Below, one piece after another: positions 5,237-5,457 of a stretch of 5,457 bases of DNA. This stretch comes from Endomicrobiia bacterium (GTDB taxonomy: Bacteria; Elusimicrobiota; Endomicrobiia; PHAN01). Location: the NCBI GenBank assembly GCA_030018875.1, contig JASEHK010000110.1, positions 1-5,457 on the forward strand, written 5' to 3'. The position numbers were made by a program, and so were the translations under genes. How positions within the stretch are numbered: position 1 is the first letter of the stretch; every line of letters starts with the position of its first letter. Under the pieces are notes generated by a model. It was not told the DNA's origin. It did no database searches and saw only the letters and a list, made by a program, of their open reading frames with translations.

Positions 5237-5457
5237 ATGAAGTATATAAGACATTTTTTTACTGTTGCGGCGATAAATCTTGCTATTGTTGCGCCAGTTT
5301 TTACTCAACAAAAATCTCCGCCTCAAAACCTCGAAACAAAACCCATCGAATACGTTCCTGATGAAATCATTGTAAAGTTCAGAGATTTACCCGACCAGCA
5401 CGAACCGAAATATGAGGGCGGGATATATAAGGTCGGGAAAGGGTCCCTCAATAAACT
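5237..5457 (+). CDS. Secreted protein, N-terminal part; possible subtilisin-like (S8) protease propeptide
   Basis: 73 full codons are visible and the frame runs off the window. The N-terminus looks like a signal peptide: K2 and R5, then a hydrophobic stretch (about 7-22), with possible cleavage near T23/Q24. A short Pro/Gln-rich spacer leads to EYVPDEIIVKFRD (38-50). This resembles the first strand of the propeptide of many bacterial subtilases (Y-x-P-x-E-hydrophobic-IVKF), so an exported serine protease is the leading guess. No catalytic residues are within the window, and other secreted proteins can carry a similar segment. It has its own promoter and ribosome binding site and diverges from the XRE regulator, its most likely controller. 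Base composition is more A+T-rich than in the pyc genes. Confidence 0.6.
   Translation, partial: MKYIRHFFTVAAINLAIVAPVFTQQKSPPQNLETKPIEYVPDEIIVKFRDLPDQHEPKYEGGIYKVGKGSLNK

Overview
The window reads as a chromosomal stretch of an anaerobic or fermentative bacterium, probably from an uncultivated lineage. The main genes are G+C-rich (one 60-base stretch inside the first full gene is 44/60 G+C). They encode a group-4-hydrogenase/complex-I-type ferredoxin subunit and a two-subunit pyruvate carboxylase. A candidate phylum of the Elusimicrobiota/Omnitrophota kind would fit, but nothing here fixes the taxonomy.

Layout. (1) Positions 1-216 hold the 3' part of an A+T-rich (74/216 G+C by hand count) four-helix-bundle gene of the S23/23S-rRNA-intervening-sequence-protein family. 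(2) A run of CTA-rich heptamers follows at once (217-250). (3) 257-889 is a 2x[4Fe-4S] HycF/NuoI-like protein with extra C-terminal CxxC pairs. (4) 897-1010 is a complex inverted array of AGTAGNN heptamers. (5) 1026-2774 is the carboxyltransferase-biotin carrier subunit (PycB/OadA type). (6) 2777-2852 is a second heptamer hairpin, followed by T6. (7) 2863-4329 is the biotin carboxylase subunit (PycA/AccC type). (8) 4330-4585 has no recognised gene. (9) 4586-5044, minus strand, is an XRE-family regulator. (10) A divergent control region contains a 10-bp inverted repeat and a near-consensus sigma70-type promoter (TTGACT-N17-TATAAT). (11) 5237 to the window end is the start of a secreted protein with a subtilase-propeptide-like motif.

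Function. PycB and PycA together should make oxaloacetate from pyruvate, bicarbonate and ATP. PycA carboxylates the biotin on PycB, and the PycB carboxyltransferase domain passes the carboxyl group to pyruvate. The hydrogenase-type ferredoxin subunit would connect to ferredoxin-linked electron flow, but its partner subunits are not in view.

The most unusual signal is the repeat family. Three arrays of a 7-bp unit, (A/G)GTAGNN and its complement, sit in three successive intergenic gaps. Each ends in the same ACTATCTACT word 6-15 bases before a start codon. The copy at 217-250 directly abuts the four-helix-bundle gene in the position that the loop plus left arm occupies in the other two copies. 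This suggests, as inference only, that the gene and the heptamer palindromes are parts of one dispersed element.
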